Below, one piece after another: positions 1 to 11,034 of a stretch of 64,000 nucleotides of DNA; the first letter of the stretch is position 1, and every line of letters starts with the position of its first letter. The stretch covers positions 2,046,001-2,110,000 of the forward strand of contig JAHWDD010000007.1 of NCBI GenBank assembly GCA_023897205.1, read 5' to 3'. The position numbers and the translations under genes are program-made. The DNA is from Exophiala sp. HKRS030. Taxonomy: Eukaryota; Ascomycota; Eurotiomycetes; Chaetothyriales; Herpotrichiellaceae. The notes beneath the pieces are model-generated. The model was not told where the DNA came from, searched no databases, and saw nothing but the letters and a program-made list of their open reading frames with translations.

Positions 1-3000
1 TTGCAAGAGTGGTCTATCAACTGGACAACCCTGCAAGCCAATGCTCGCGCCGGTCGAGTACGGGGACATATCGCACAGATGAAGCAGAGGCTACGTGCGG
101 AAAGTGCGTCTATCAGCCGATTCCAAGCTGCACTGAGGGGAGCCAATGCCAGAGAATCATATAGCTCATTGCAACTTGCTCTGCTTCGACAATCTCAAGC
201 AGTCATACCCCTGCAGGCTACGATGCGCGGATTCACCTTGCGTCATCAGCTCCAGCAGCAGCGTGCGAACCTGGAACGACATGTTCCCAAGCTGGTCCAC
301 TTGCAATCAATGGCTCGAGGAGCAATTTCACGTTCACAGGTAGCTGATCTCCTCAACTCACTGGAAGACACTGCCGAAAGTGTTATTGAGCTACAATCTT
401 CTATTCGCGCCATGCTCTGTCGCATTGGTGTGGCTAGTTTGCTAGGCGATCTTGATGTCCATGACGGAGCAATCACAGACTTGCAAGCCATCATCCGAGC
501 AAGTGCTATCCGTTCCAGATTCCGAGAGAAACAACGCTTTTTCAAAGAGAACATGGAAAAGGTCGTCAAGATTCAGAGTGTTGTACGAGCAAAGATACAA
601 GGCAAAGCTTATAAAAGCCTGACTTCCGGCAAGAATCCCCCAGTAGGGACACTCAAAGGTTTCGTCCACCTTCTAAACGATAGTGATTTTGACTTCGAAG
701 AGGAGGTAGAGTTTGAACGACTCCGCAAAACTGTTGTGCAGCATGTCCGACAAAACGAGTTGGCCGACCAATATATTACACAGCTGGACATCAAGATTGC
801 TCTCCTCGTCAAGAACAAAATCACTCTGGATGAGGTTGTGAAGCACCAGAGACACTTCGGTGGTCATGTTGGTGCACTACTTCCCAATTCTGATATTGCA
901 TCGAAAGACCCATTCGATTTGAAAGCACTCAACAAGACTTCTCGACGAAAGCTGGAACATTATCAAGAACTCTTCTTCCTGCTTCAGACTCAACCCCAGT
1001 ATTTGGCACGGCTCTTTAGACGCATAAGAGAGCAGGCAACCGCTGAAAAAGAATGCGATCGCATCAAACATCTTGTGATGGGGCTATTCGGCTATGCTCA
1101 AAAGCGAAGAGAGGAATATTACCTTGTCAAGCTAATCGTGCGTTCCATCAAAGAAGAGGTCGATTGCTCGATGTCACTTCAGGATTACCTGAGGACAAAT
1201 TCCTTTTCCAACAAACTCTTCAGTGGATACAGCAAATCGCCAAGAGACCGCAAGTTTTTGAGAGATATCTTGGGCCCCTTAGTGAAAGAGAACATCATCG
1301 ACAACGCATCTCTCGATCTGGAGAGTGACCCATTGCAGATATACTTGTCAGCCATTAACAATGAGGAACTAAGAACAGGCCGACGAAGCCAGAGAGATCC
1401 AAATGTTCCACGGGAAGTTGCCATTCGCGATCCAGAAACCCGAGCAACATTCATTGCCCATATGCAGGATCTTAGGGACATTACTGACCAGTTCTTCCTC
1501 TGTATCGAAGACTGTCTGCACCGTATGCCTTTTGGAGTCCGCTTTGTTGTCCAGCAAACACACGAACACCTCCATGCTCGATTCCCTGGCGAAGACCACG
1601 AATTCGTGCTTCAACTCGTGGGACAATGGCTATGGCGTACATATTTACAACCTGCTCTTCTCGAGCCAGAAAAATTTGGTGTTGCAGATCGTGCAATGAC
1701 CCAAGAACAAAAGCGTAACCTCGGGGAAATAGCCAAGGTATTGAACCAGGCGGCGTCAGGTCGTGAGTTTGGAGGGGACAATGTGTATCTCCAGCCATTG
1801 AACAATTACATCCGCGAATCCATTGATCGATTTGCGACGATCTGGCGACATGGTGAGTCTCTCTCTTTCCTGGTGCTATCTGAAGCCTTAACTGATCGGT
1901 CCCTCACAGTCATATCCATCCCGTCCGCAGAAGAACACTACGACATCGACGAGTTCAACGACCTCTATGCTAAGACGAAGCCTACACTGTACATCAAGAT
2001 GGCCGACATATTTTCAATTCACAAATTGCTCACCCAGGAGATCAGTCTCATCTGCCCCAACCAAGATGATGTCCTTCGTGACACTCTTCGAGAGCTGGGT
2101 AGTGTCCAAAGCAGTGAAAGCGAATTGAAGGGTGTCAGTTCCAGTGAAATCAGTCTGACATTGAATCCTAAATTCCTCAACGCTGAAGATCCTGATGCAG
2201 ATGTCAAGGCCCTCTTCACCGAAACGAAGCGATGTGTTCTCTACATTATTCGTATTCAGTCCGGCTCGAGTCTGCTTGAGATTCTGGTGAAACCTATCAG
2301 CCCCGGAAATGAGGAGAAATGGGAGGCCCTTGTTCGAGATGAACTTCAATCTGGGAACGGGCGACGGGGTGCTTATGCTGACGCCAGCACGCACCTGGAT
2401 ATATCCACCTTGACATATCCGGACCTCAAACGCATTGCTCTGGAAAATGTTCTCCAACTCGAATCAATAGGCCGGCTGACTCGAGCCAACCAGTACCAGG
2501 ATCTGCTCAATACTATTGCTGTTGACATCCGGACCAAACACCGCCGCAGGTTGCAACGGCAAAGGGAACTCGAAAATGTGAAAACCACTTTGGCACGGCT
2601 TAACGAGCAAGCAGTGTATCTTGAGCAACAGCTCAAGACGTACAATGACTATATCGAACAGGCCATGGTGACACTACAGAACAAGAAAGGGAAGAAACGT
2701 TTCGTCATGCCCTTCACGAAGCAATGGGATCACGAAAGAGAGTTGCAACGATCCGGGCGCTCTTTTAAATTCGGTTCATACAAGTACTCGGCACGAACGT
2801 TACACAACAAAGGAGTGTTGGTCGAGTGGCGAGGATATCACGAGTCTCAATGGGACCGGGTTGATCTCACTGTCTCTTCCAACGAGGTCGGTGTCTTCAC
2901 CATTGACGGCAGTTCAGGTAACATGATGATCCCTGGAGCAAACGCGCAAGTACCGCTGGACGATCTCTTGCAAGCACAATTCAACAACACACAGTTTATG

Positions 3001-3078
3001 GAGTTTTTTGAGGGGGCGCTCCGGGTTAATGTCAACTTATTCCTGCATTTAATTATGAAGAAATTTTATAATGAATGA
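1..3078 (+). CDS. rng2: IQGAP-family Ras-GAP-like scaffold (Rng2/Iqg1 type), 5' end missing
   Basis: The window opens inside this gene, so no start is visible. Residues 10-205 of the visible part hold about seven degenerate IQ repeats of the form (L/I/F)Qxxx(R)xxxxR (LQATMRGFTLRHQL, IQSVVRAKIQGKAY), the calmodulin/light-chain binding region. A RasGAP-related domain follows at about 350-620 (RMPFGVRFVVQQ, LQPALLEPEKFGV), then a RasGAP C-terminal domain at about 825-970. An intron at 1853-1909 (GTGAGT..CAG, 57 nt) is a multiple of three with no stop, so the frame stays open through it; splicing joins IWRH to VISIPSAEEHYDIDEF, the expected family sequence. Known IQGAPs organise the contractile actomyosin ring at septation and bind rather than activate small GTPases. 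The N-terminal calponin-homology domain should lie upstream of the window. The family call is firm; the symbol is by orthology to fission yeast. Confidence 0.9.
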   Translation: MQEWSINWTTLQANARAGRVRGHIAQMKQRLRAESASISRFQAALRGANARESYSSLQLALLRQSQAVIPLQATMRGFTLRHQLQQQRANLERHVPKLVHLQSMARGAISRSQVADLLNSLEDTAESVIELQSSIRAMLCRIGVASLLGDLDVHDGAITDLQAIIRASAIRSRFREKQRFFKENMEKVVKIQSVVRAKIQGKAYKSLTSGKNPPVGTLKGFVHLLNDSDFDFEEEVEFERLRKTVVQHVRQNELADQYITQLDIKIALLVKNKITLDEVVKHQRHFGGHVGALLPNSDIASKDPFDLKALNKTSRRKLEHYQELFFLLQTQPQYLARLFRRIREQATAEKECDRIKHLVMGLFGYAQKRREEYYLVKLIVRSIKEEVDCSMSLQDYLRTNSFSNKLFSGYSKSPRDRKFLRDILGPLVKENIIDNASLDLESDPLQIYLSAINNEELRTGRRSQRDPNVPREVAIRDPETRATFIAHMQDLRDITDQFFLCIEDCLHRMPFGVRFVVQQTHEHLHARFPGEDHEFVLQLVGQWLWRTYLQPALLEPEKFGVADRAMTQEQKRNLGEIAKVLNQAASGREFGGDNVYLQPLNNYIRESIDRFATIWRHGESLSFLVLSEALTDRSLTVISIPSAEEHYDIDEFNDLYAKTKPTLYIKMADIFSIHKLLTQEISLICPNQDDVLRDTLRELGSVQSSESELKGVSSSEISLTLNPKFLNAEDPDADVKALFTETKRCVLYIIRIQSGSSLLEILVKPISPGNEEKWEALVRDELQSGNGRRGAYADASTHLDISTLTYPDLKRIALENVLQLESIGRLTRANQYQDLLNTIAVDIRTKHRRRLQRQRELENVKTTLARLNEQAVYLEQQLKTYNDYIEQAMVTLQNKKGKKRFVMPFTKQWDHERELQRSGRSFKFGSYKYSARTLHNKGVLVEWRGYHESQWDRVDLTVSSNEVGVFTIDGSSGNMMIPGANAQVPLDDLLQAQFNNTQFMEFFEGALRVNVNLFLHLIMKKFYNE

Positions 3079-6000
3079 GCCACGAACCACAATGAAGGCA
3101 TTTGGAGCAGGGAAGCCAGTTGGAGAGGTGCGACGACTAGGACAGGATGATAGTTGCCTCGCTCGAAAGCTAGGAGATTGAATAGAAGTTCCTCTCGATG
3201 ACTGATAGAGGCATAAGGTGCATACCAGGCTCTTCCCACTGGTGTTTCTTTCTTGCAATATACACATCTTCCTAGGCCACAAATGTTTCGCTTATTCCCT
3301 TACATAAATTATCTCCGTGTCAGTGGGATACAATAATGTATCGAACCATTATTTGGGGCCTCCGCACATGAACACCAGCGCAGACATGATATTTTCTTTC
3401 CGCACGGACACGTCGCTGCTGTCAAAATGATAAGAGAGCCAGCCTCCTGTCTCAGCGGCGTCACGGAATGCACCAATGCTCACTTACAAACTTAATAATG
3501 GCCCGCCAGGCACGGCAAGTTCGACAGATGCATTCCAGACCTTTCCAAGGCGCCCATCTTGCACGTTAGGTTGGTCTTGCATACCTGACCCCAAGGCCGT
3601 CTTGTTAGACCACGCACTACGGAACACCACATGACCGTCGTGAGGTAGCGTCCTCTACAGCTGTCACCTCTTGGTCTTTGACCGAATCCTTCGTCTTGAT
3701 TGGGACGCCAAATCCACAACCACTTCCTGGTACTGTATAGATGGTCAACTGACTCGGGAGCACGAGCATACGAGGCTGTCGTCCCTCGGGACTTTGCGGT
3801 GCCACACACGCTCGTTACCAACCTTTCTGGAACTTCCTTCCGGCCCCCTGAAAGGAGGACAAAGTCACGAGGAACAACTTCTTGCGACGACCCTTGAGAA
3901 TTCCAACCCAAAAGGTCTTGACGCAATGCATTCTAGTCTTGTTGCCAATCTATGCTGGAATGTCTCCATGCACATTCCTGAATTGCGGGCGCCAAACTCT
4001 CCGGCATGTGGGCAATCTGTGCACGCAGAAGGCGTATGACACAGTCACTTCAGGTACGAGCAAGGAAGATTCTGGGAAAATGGATTTCATACAGAACTAC
4101 CAAACAGGTCGCTTACGCAGCGCGAAAACATTCCATTGGGGTTCAGACGGAAGGAGTTCTTGAGCAGCGTAGTTGGTGTGACACTTGGTGAACATGTTGC
4201 GCTCGTAACATTATTGGCCAACGAACGCGACAAGAGCGCAAGGACACATGCGACACATGTGCCATGGCTGGTTCACCGCTATTCCTGAGGTTGCATGCCG
4301 GAGAAAAATATCCACTAAACATTCAAACATGTCAGCCAGTTGACTGTAGTCCAGAGATCTGGTAAAGAGAGACACATCGTCTTTTCGGCCGTTGCTATAC
4401 CTCTTCGGTGCGGCATCAAGACCAATGGCCATAGAAACAACCTAACGCGTGTGCCGCAAAGGTTTCAGGTGAAGCGTCCACGCGCTCGGGCCAAGGGAGG
4501 CTTTTCCTGGCGCATCCAGGCCAGCAAAACCAACCAAGCAGAGTCTTCCGACAAAGGGCACGGACGCGAATCCTGAATAACCTAGAAAGGCGAAGGCAGG
4601 AATGTGCCGTGTTCACCACTCGTACAAGATGCTGCGTGGACTATTCCAGATAGGCTGGCTTTTTGACAGCAGTCAGCAGCCAGCCACCGACTGATCGAAC
4701 GATGAAATCAAAGAAGTATTCCATTCGCGGCTGCATTCCCTTTTCAACAAGTCATGAGGCGCCGGGTGAAGGTGGGTGGGCAACCCCTTTTTTTCTCTCC
4801 CTTTGTTCCTCATGGTTTTGATTTCACCCTAGCACGAGGCTGGGCGCAAGAAATATGCAGAGACGGCAAGAGGTAGCACTGGCAAGGATGTACAATACTC
4901 GTACAGTCTTTGTGGCGTGCACTTTGCCATTAAATATGGAGTCCGGAACGGCAAGGTACCAAAGCTTCACCTGCATGGCTCTTGGTTTCAGCTTTGAATA
5001 CGAAGTTGATGTGGAAGATCGGGCGATCAGTTTCAGTGGATCGCCAACGGCAGGATATACTGGGATTCGTACTCGAACCTGAGATCGTGAGTATGTTGGG
5101 GGATCGAGAAGTCGTCATCATTGGCGCTGTCGCGTGCGGTTGGGGATGGCTTGTTGACAGGACGCGACTTCATGGCAGACTCGACACCATTAGGCATGCA
5201 CTTTATACGAGGGAGTCGTAGGCCTCCGAGAATAGACACGGGAATGGTGTGTCTGGTCGCATCATCGATACAGCAAAGTCTTTGACACGATCAGTATCGA
5301 GGAAAGGGGGTTTCGGTGCGAAGGGACGTGAATTCGGTCGCAAACATGACCTTGTCTGTACGTGAACACAAGGCGACTACAAGTTACGAGTTGAGAGACC
5401 AGTTATTTTCGTGGATACGAATATGAGACCTGGCAAACTGCTGTTCACAGGCGAGAGGCTTCCCATGAGGTTGACGGAACTGTGGATTTCGGGGGGCCTT
5501 GTCAGTCAGTGCGAGTACGAGACGATGGGAAACTTGATGGACTTTGATATGGCAATCCGGGTCTCCAGTGACGTCTTTCGAATACTTGTACCAGGGTGGA
5601 ACAAGGAAAATACTGGGTCTCTGTATAATGTTCAGTATGATCGTCGGTGGCTCAAGGGGCACACACCAAGGCATCAACCCGGTTCACTGACAGGTGTCTG
5701 TGCTGAGACTGATCAACTGCTGAGTATCGGGCTTGATGAGAATTCACCAGCCGATCGCAAGATGGAATGGCATGGGTTGAAATGAACCTGATGGTTTAGA
5801 AAGGAGGCTCTACTGTATAGAAACCAAATGTTCTGCTCATCCTTCGTCGTGTCTCAATAAGTGACCGGCAAACATCACACCATCATTTCCTCATTCGACA
5901 CACTCCTTAAATTGGTGTTGCGTAGATCGTACACCAGCCGAGCTGCCCACGAAGCACGAAGCTGTTTCTTCATTCCTTTCCCATCCCCTGGGTAGCTACG

Positions 6001-6184
6001 AAGACGAAGACCAGGACCAGGACCAGGACCAATTGAACCATTTATACAAGCAGCTGCTTTGCTGCCACGATCTCTACTGTCATCGTAACGACGATTCTCT
6101 ACCGCATCTCCTTGACACCACTATTGGCGCTTCAGCGGACCACTGCATCATATTTCGATCTTCTCACCCAGAGGATCCGTCACC
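3079..6184. other. Gene-poor interval of 3.1 kb
   Basis: No convincing gene. It includes the 3' flank of the IQGAP gene. Coding-like stretches occur on the minus strand around 4930-5680 in shifting frames broken by stops, which could be a decayed gene or chance. An imperfect inverted repeat lies at 3778-3796 / 3862-3880. A CCAGGA hexamer repeats three times at 6011-6030. Confidence 0.5.
3778..3880. repeat. Imperfect inverted repeat, about 19-bp arms
   Basis: The arm 3778-3796 (GTCGTCCCTCGGGACTTTG) matches the reverse complement of 3862-3880 at 16 of 19 positions, around a 65-nt spacer. It is noncoding as far as can be seen and may be a remnant of a small foldback element. Confidence 0.5.
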
Positions 6185-6725
6185 ATGGCTCGATTTGGAT
6201 GGCGAGTGCCGACGCCGACGCCCACACCCACTGACGCTTGGTCATCATACTTTGACTCGTGGAAGACCGAGGACAAGGAGGTACCAACGACATTGGGGTA
6301 TGAGCCGATGATCCTCGACGACGACCTTTACCTGGACAGCATCAATGTCAAATTCAACATCGATTTCGAGTTGGACTGGGAGATGGATTTCCAAGACACA
6401 AATCTCTACGAGTACGAGTATTCCACGACCAAGTTACGGGGTGTGAGCAACAGTAGGCGGTGCAATAAGGGCGGCCATGACGTCAATAGACACGCGCGGG
6501 TGGCTCGATTCCAGGGTCCAACAGGAGGCGCCAGGAACGAACTTAGGAGGGACCGAGAACGAGCGCGCATCAGCCACGAGTATCCCGGTTACCACGCCTA
6601 TCACGACGCCTATAGGGGACGCTACGGGGGACGCTATGAGGACGTCGATGGGGATCATCCCCCCGAATCTCTCAACGACCACGCCTATCCCTGCGCCTAT
6701 AGGGCCCAGCACAACAACCGAGTAA
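6185..6725 (+). CDS. Possible small hypothetical protein (two exons)
   Basis: Proposed exons are 6185-6440 and 6490-6725, giving 163 residues. The ATG has a strong fungal start context (TCACCATGG). The first exon encodes an acidic, aromatic stretch (about residues 25-80, rich in D, E, Y and F). The 49-nt intron 6441-6489 (GTGTGA..CAATAG) has a weak donor but shifts into a Thr/Pro/Ile-rich second exon with the repeated motif TTPI(T/P). The stop TAA overlaps a consensus donor (GTAAGT from 6722), so the transcript may continue by splicing. It lies 670 nt upstream of the Srk1-like kinase start and could instead be part of that gene's long leader. No family is recognised and it may not be a real gene. 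Confidence 0.35.
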
Positions 6726-7395
6726 GTGCAGTGACCACTCGTCCCAGATCTCTCATCCTTTGCTTTCCCCCCCCACCAAACTACGTCAACGGCTACGTCG
6801 TCTGGCTCCATTTCTGGCCTTGCATCATCACTTTACCCAGTTGATTTCGCCCTTTCATTCACAGTTGATTCCCTACGAGTACTTCCGTCTTCCCTATTAC
6901 AGTGCGGGCAATCAATTCCTACTCTGTAGTTACTCCTCCACCTCCATTCGATTCCATCTCATCCCAAATCTCATCTGCCTGCCCTCATTCCCCTCTCCCA
7001 CAACTCTCTCAATTTCACCCTCTCCTGCATTTCTCCCCAACTCGACTAAATCTCGCTGCAACAATCCTCTCGCACTAGTCAAGACTTGTGCGAGATATCA
7101 CTCCATACTTGCTGCACACTCATCCGGCCTCCACCTGCACCGTCGCTTATTCATCATCGCCTCGCGAGATCTGGACCACTCGACAGTCCCTGCGTTCCCG
7201 CGCCTTCCCAGAAACTGCAGTCCAACTTGAACCTTTGTCTGCACTTTTTCTACCGTCCGACCATCTCTTCTCACCAGCGTCCCTCCTCTTTCCTCTTTCA
7301 TTTGTCATCCCCCAACTTCTCCTTCTCTTGCGACGCTTCAGGGTGTCTTCTTCATCGTCGACACTGCTTGACATTCTCTCTGAACGTCGCTAAAC
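6726..7395 (+). promoter_or_regulatory. Promoter/leader of the Srk1-like kinase
   Basis: Pyrimidine-rich DNA, C- and T-dense between about 6860 and 7380, typical of a fungal core promoter and long 5' leader. Open frames here are low-complexity and not protein-like. A consensus splice donor at 6722 could open a leader intron. Confidence 0.45.
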
Positions 7396-9670
7396 ATGAG
7401 CACCATTCAGAACCTCAAAAACTTCATACGTCATGGCAAGCAAGCCCGCGTGGCTGAGCCTCCCCGCGATCAACCGACCACCAACGTCTCAAATGTCCAC
7501 GCTCAACCCCAGAAATATCACCATGGCATAACGGAGCCTGCTGGCGTCCAGAGGCAACAACACAATCACCACCAAGTCCAGCCGCATCCCGGCGAGTACT
7601 CGGTAGCCGCCGTTGACAATCGGAATGTCGCCGCGCAGGCTGGAGCTGCGGCTGCCAACCAACAAGGCAAACAACAAAAAATCCACCAGTCCGATATCGA
7701 AGCTATCGTCGCCGAAGAGAGGGAGAAAGCCGGGCAGATGCCCAGGTATCCGGGCTTAGAAAGATACATCCTGATCGAAAAGATGGGCGACGGCGCCTTC
7801 AGTAACGTCTACAAGGCCAGAGATACGCAGACACATGATGAAGTCGCCATCAAGGTGGTGCGAAAGTTTGAGATGAACTCGAATCAGGTATGCTCGGAGT
7901 CCAGGCACCTCCAGACCAACCCATTTCCTTATTTTTTCACCCCCCCTTTTCTGCACTTCATTCCGCATTCTCACGTCCTCCAATGTTCTGTCCCAGAAAC
8001 ACAACCAACTTTCTGACCCCTAGGGCGACGCACACCTGCATCCGAACTTCAAGAAGCAGCCAAAGGGCGTGGAGGTGCGCTTCTCCACTCCTACCTTTGA
8101 ACCCTTCGAACTCCTCGTCGAATTTTACTCCTCCCTGCCTCTGCGAACCATACATCCTCTCCATATACAGGTACTGACTTTTGTTATAGCGAGCAAACAT
8201 TCTGAAAGAGGTCCAGATCATGCGACAACTTGATCATCCCAATATCGTCCGACTGATTGACTTTTCCGAATCGAGGCAATATTACTATATCGTGCTTGAG
8301 CTGTGCCCTGGAGGCGAATTGTTCCATCAAATCGTTCGTTTGACCTATTTCAGCGAAGACCTGAGTCGTCATGTCATTACTCAAGTCGCAAAAGCATTGC
8401 TGTATTTGCATGAAGAATGTGGCGTCGTCCATCGGTACGTGTGGCTCGTTTCGACGTCAAAAAGGACATGTACTAACCTCCGCATAGCGATATTAAACCA
8501 GAAAACTTACTCTTCTACCCTGTTCCATTTGTTCCTACTCGGAACCCAAAGCCCAGAGGCCCGGACGACGAAGACAAGGCCGACGAAGGTGAATTCATTC
8601 ATGGCGTTGGTGCCGGTGGCATTGGTCGGATCAAAATTGCCGATTTTGGTCTTTCCAAGGTCATCTGGGACTCTCAAACCATGACGCCTTGTGGAACGGT
8701 CGGTTATACCGCTCCAGAAATCGTCAAAGACGAACGATACAGCAAATCAGTCGACATGTGGGCCCTTGGCTGTGTCCTTTATACGCTGCTTTGCGGCTTT
8801 CCTCCTTTCTACGATGAGTCGATCCAAGTATTGACCGAAAAGGTCGCACGAGGTCAATATACCTTCCTCTCCCCATGGTGGGACGACATTTCCAAGTCAG
8901 CACAAGACCTAGTGTCTCATCTGCTCACCGTCAACCCCGATAAACGATTTACTATCGAACAATTCTTGGCACACCCTTGGATTAGAAACGTTCAAGAGCC
9001 AACCTACGCTGCAGCCGATGCGCCACCCCTGGCAACCCCTCTTGCCGTGAGACAAAAGGAATGGGCTCAGGCCGGCAATCTGCCCGCAGATATCTATGGC
9101 ATCGGAACCCCGGGTACCCCTGGCAAACGAGCCGATTTCCGATCCCCAGGAGCCGTTAATTTGCGAGAAGTGTTTGATGTCGGTTATGCTGTGCATAGAC
9201 AGGAGGAAGAAGCCAAGAGAAGAAAGAACTTTAAGCAAGGGTACCGCGGTGCTGGTATGCCAGGAGGTCTGAATCCGCTGAACGAGGACGACTTTGACGA
9301 AGATGATGACTATGAAGAGGAAGTTTCGAGCAAGGTTCCCAAAGCACAACAGCCATCGGATGTGTCAAGTATGGAAGCGAAGATGCGAACGACGAATTTG
9401 GGCAACCAACCGTCTGCAGCTGCTCAAGCCCGGGCTGCCGCGGCGCCCCCTGCACGGAGTCAACAACAACAACAACAACCCCAGGAGAGAGGTTATGGCC
9501 AGCACAGTGCTGCCGTTGCCGCTGCAGCCAAGAGGGACGTTGGTCGGAGAAATAAGCAGCCGTTCGAATTGAGTCTGGATAATTCCACCTTGCTGGGCAG
9601 GAGGAACAAGATGGGTGGTAATGCTGCTGCTGCTCCTTCAAAGTTGAGAGAACAAATTAGCGCGAGATAG
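7396..9670 (+). CDS. srk1: Srk1/Rck2-type calmodulin-kinase-like (MAPKAP) serine/threonine kinase
   Basis: Exons 7396-7887, 8024-8074, 8190-8434 and 8488-9670 give 656 residues; the third intron has a perfect TACTAAC branch site. The kinase domain spans about 124-470: glycine loop GDGAFSNV (131-138), VAIK lysine (153), HRDIKPEN (262-269) and DFG (315-317). The roughly 50-residue insert between HRD and DFG, with PDDEDKADEGEF, is characteristic of fungal Rck2/Srk kinases, as are TMTPCGTVGYTAPE and GFPPFYDES. The tail is acidic, then Ala/Gln-rich with a CAA run. In yeasts this kinase is activated by the Hog1/Sty1 MAPK and adjusts translation and the cell cycle during osmotic and oxidative stress. 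Family call firm; regulation inferred. Confidence 0.92.
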
Positions 9671-11034
9671 CAGTGAGTGAGCGGGCCGTTTGGCCAACGG
9701 AGCTATGGTTGCACACTCGATTGGTCGGCACTTGTTGGAGTGAGTCCCAGATTGAGCTGAAGAATCGGCTGGACATCATGAGCGCTTTTCCTTTTAATCA
9801 TATGTTTGTACACAGCGCACGGTAGTACTACGCCTTTCCAGGCTGGGTTTTGATGAATTTAGAAACATGACATGAACGACCTTTTCGAGGCATGACTTTT
9901 CGTTTGTCCTTCATCCTGGCTACTTGTTTCCATTGCTTTAGCTCATTCTGACGCACTGTAGATTGTTCGATGGACGAGGTTCTTTTGGTAAACGCAACGA
10001 TGGTGACGTATGGTAAGCCATTGCGGTGACATGGACGTTTATGTTATCAAGTGTGCGATGCAACGGCTTAGTCCATTCGGCAGCAAGGGACTGTTGGAGG
10101 AGCGAGTGCACTTTGGATGTTGTTCTAGGATTGGTGGTTTTGGTACCTCGTTCCGAGCAAGAAGTCGGAATTCAAAACTGGACAGCACCTACTTGTAGTT
10201 AGGTACTTCTTCGCGGCCCGCATGTCATTTTGGGTGATATTGTAAATGTACTTTTAGATAGGCGATATGTAGTACTACTATTACGGAGTACTATGGAGTG
10301 ACCTTCATATTTTAGTGCTGAACGAGTACGCTCTGTCGAATTGAAAGAGATCAAAGCAAGACCTCATTCGGTACGAGTAATGGATACTATGGGAGGGAAA
10401 GAGGAAAAAATCTCACCCAACTGTCGCGTGTCTGGAGTTCACGGTCATTGACACTCCGTATGATTAAATCTCACATCCATGTTCGGGTTCGAACATGGAT
10501 CTAATCAAAGTCAATATTGATAGATCTACTCTACTGGACTCGTATCTATCTTCTATGTGGGCAAAAATGTGGGAGTGAAAGCTCGAGTTTACTTGGTACA
10601 TCTACTCCATACCTTTTAGTTGCTCCCACATCACCTCGTACACCCCCCAATTGCCTCTTTTTTCTGCTACAGTAAAAGCGGACTTGGACGGACTTGGCCG
10701 CCCTGGAGACCTCCATGTCTAGGGTCCGCGGTGTATTGGTAATATCGATCCCACCTTTTCTGTTGATGTAAGTACGATACGCTTTGTACGGAGACTGACT
10801 GTATCTTTCTTTTTCTCTTTCTCTTTTTTCGATGACTGCATAGACTTGTTTCTTCTTGCGACCCTCCGACACAAACTACTACTTGGAAGTTGTACATACC
10901 TCAGTATATAATACCCGACAAAGACCAGATTTCAAACGCTTCACAACCACACGGATATCACCATCGGAGCAAACGGCAAACAAAATTCTTACTTGCAACA
11001 ACCTGGGTGGGGATCGGATAAAAAGTAAAGGTCC
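9671..11034. other. Intergenic interval, 1.4 kb
   Basis: 3' flank of the kinase and promoter of the transporter. It contains TACGGAGTAC at 10282-10291, a nested inverted repeat at 10461-10507 and a CT-rich tract near 10805-10840. No gene seen. Confidence 0.55.
10461..10507. repeat. Nested inverted repeat / hairpin
   Basis: 11-bp perfect arms ATCCATGTTCG (10475-10485) and CGAACATGGAT (10490-10500) flank a GGTT loop. Outside them TGATTA (10461-10466) and TAATCA (10502-10507) form a second inverted pair. It is intergenic, about 0.8 kb past the kinase stop and 0.5 kb before the transporter start. It may be a palindromic regulator site or a transcript hairpin. Confidence 0.7.

Noticed and set aside
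4930..5680. Minus-strand coding-like text (several 40-98-codon stretches)
   Set aside because: Frame changes and stops, no clear introns to join them, and stretches this short are expected by chance.
10475..10500. GGTTCGAAC, resembling a tRNA T-arm
   Set aside because: No anticodon or acceptor stems fit around it; it is better explained by the inverted repeat.
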